Assembly: GCA_019828595.1 (NCBI GenBank)
Contig: JAHQRK010000002.1
Span: 620,001 to 684,000, forward strand
Length of the DNA: 64,000 nucleotides
Origin: Aphanomyces cochlioides
Taxonomy: Eukaryota > Oomycota > Saprolegniomycetes > Saprolegniales > Verrucalvaceae
Direction: 5' to 3'
Shown here: one piece after another, positions 63,408-64,000 of the stretch
Layout: every line of letters begins with the position of its first letter
How positions within the stretch are numbered: the stretch's first letter is position 1
The notes under the pieces: generated by a model
The model's database searches: none
Told to the model about the DNA's origin: nothing
What the model saw: only the letters and a program-made list of their open reading frames with translations
Made by a program: the position numbers and the translations under genes

Positions 63408-64000
63408 ATGATGCCATCGTCAACGAAGCGATTGAACTTGAAGCAAAAGGAAGAACTTCGCGCATTCCACAAGGCAAATGTACACTTGAGCCAAATACAG
63501 CTCAAAGAATGGGTCAAACAACAATATGGTGTCACAATTCATCGCACTAAACGTTGGCACAATTCTCAAAGACGATAGACGACTGGGGTCAGCGAAGATT
63601 GACGAGGATATAGCCCACACACAAAGTTAATAGAGCTTGATTCAGCTTTACTTGAATGGGTTCAACTCTGCAGGGCAAACAACATTGCCTTGTCAGACCA
63701 ACTCATTCAAGAGAAAGCTAAATCTCTCGCTCATGACCTCTTATTACCTCCTGAGCAGCTCGTATTCTCCAAAGGGTGGCTCTCAAACTTCAAGCGAAGA
63801 CATAATTTGCGCTGCTACCGATTGCATGGAGAATCGGGCTCAGTGAATCCCAGTGATGTGACTAAAGGAAGACAAATGCTTCTAAGTTTGACAAGCAAGA
63901 CATTTTTAACCTTGATGAATGCGGTCTCCTCTACGACAACCTTCTCTCTGCTTCCATTGCTCGTTGCAAGTCGAATGGTATCAAGAAAAACAAGAAACGT
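63408..64000 (+). pseudogene. pogo/CENP-B-type transposase, 5' part (truncated by window edge)
   Basis: From the ATG at 63408 an N-terminal helix-turn-helix (LNLKQKEELRAFHKANVHLS, IQLKEWVKQQYG) stops at a TAG near 63575. A second frame continues the CENP-B-type binding domain (LLEWVQLCRANNIALSDQLI, FSKGWLSNFKRRHNLRC). A further one-base shift near 63890 leads to NLDECGLLYDNLLSAS, which contains the first catalytic Asp of the DDE domain. The rest lies outside the window. Stops and shifts mark a degenerate copy of a pogo/Tigger-like element. Confidence 0.7.

Overview
The window reads as a piece of an oomycete genome, most like the Saprolegniales (Aphanomyces/Achlya/Saprolegnia type). This is inference from gene families and architecture, because no rRNA or mitochondrial marker is present. 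Host genes are compact, often under 100 bp apart, and carry very short GT-AG introns (mostly 36-52 nt) that I could place by eye so that reading frame and domains are restored. Coordinates for multi-exon genes span first to last coding base; intron positions are in the evidence.

Layout. 1-4.7 kb is a transposon graveyard: two related Tc1/mariner copies and a pogo-like relic. 4.96-6.87 kb holds a membrane-anchored RanBP2-zinc-finger HECT ubiquitin ligase. 7.28-15.84 kb is a Ty3/gypsy chromovirus with two 212-bp LTRs and a 5-bp target duplication. An intact PIF/Harbinger transposon is nested in its gag, and a 650-bp segment carrying the reverse transcriptase lies inverted inside its pol. 16.34-17.68 kb is a Tc1/IS630-type element one stop codon short of intact. 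18.0-18.8 kb is repeat-rich. 18.85-21.13 kb holds a small two-exon gene and a U-box ligase, convergent. A TTA-flanked MITE sits at 21.84-22.40 kb.

23.3-29.2 kb carries the first of three anoctamin/TMEM16-like genes and an eleven-exon histone methyltransferase (AWS-SET-postSET plus PHD). At 29.8 kb a tRNA-Lys(UUU) gene is followed immediately by an 8.1-kb non-LTR retrotransposon (29853-37976). Its 18-bp target-site duplication overlaps the tRNA 5' end. The element has three ORFs; the third encodes a chromodomain-like segment and a putative Cys-His-Asp papain-fold peptidase. 38.1-49.3 kb is a gene-dense block: a 313-aa unknown, a RUN-RhoGAP-TLDc protein, two more anoctamins and a 249-aa unknown.

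50.4-55.7 kb carries a secreted PAN/thaumatin-like protein, a divergent pair of paralogous C1q/TNF-fold-like genes around a G-rich tract, and a coiled-coil protein whose 3' end is duplicated at 56.1 kb. 56.5-64 kb returns to accessory DNA: a nonsense-riddled Crinkler/RHS-type P-loop NTPase-nuclease pseudogene, a Crypton-type tyrosine recombinase, a 34-bp near-perfect palindrome, a 1.46-kb foldback element built of 21-bp repeats, and the start of a pogo/CENP-B-like transposase running off the end.

Shared themes: ubiquitin ligation (HECT and U-box), membrane lipid/ion transport (three TMEM16-like genes), chromatin (SET/PHD) and extracellular recognition (PAN/thaumatin, C1q-like), in a landscape with at least eight different transposon types.
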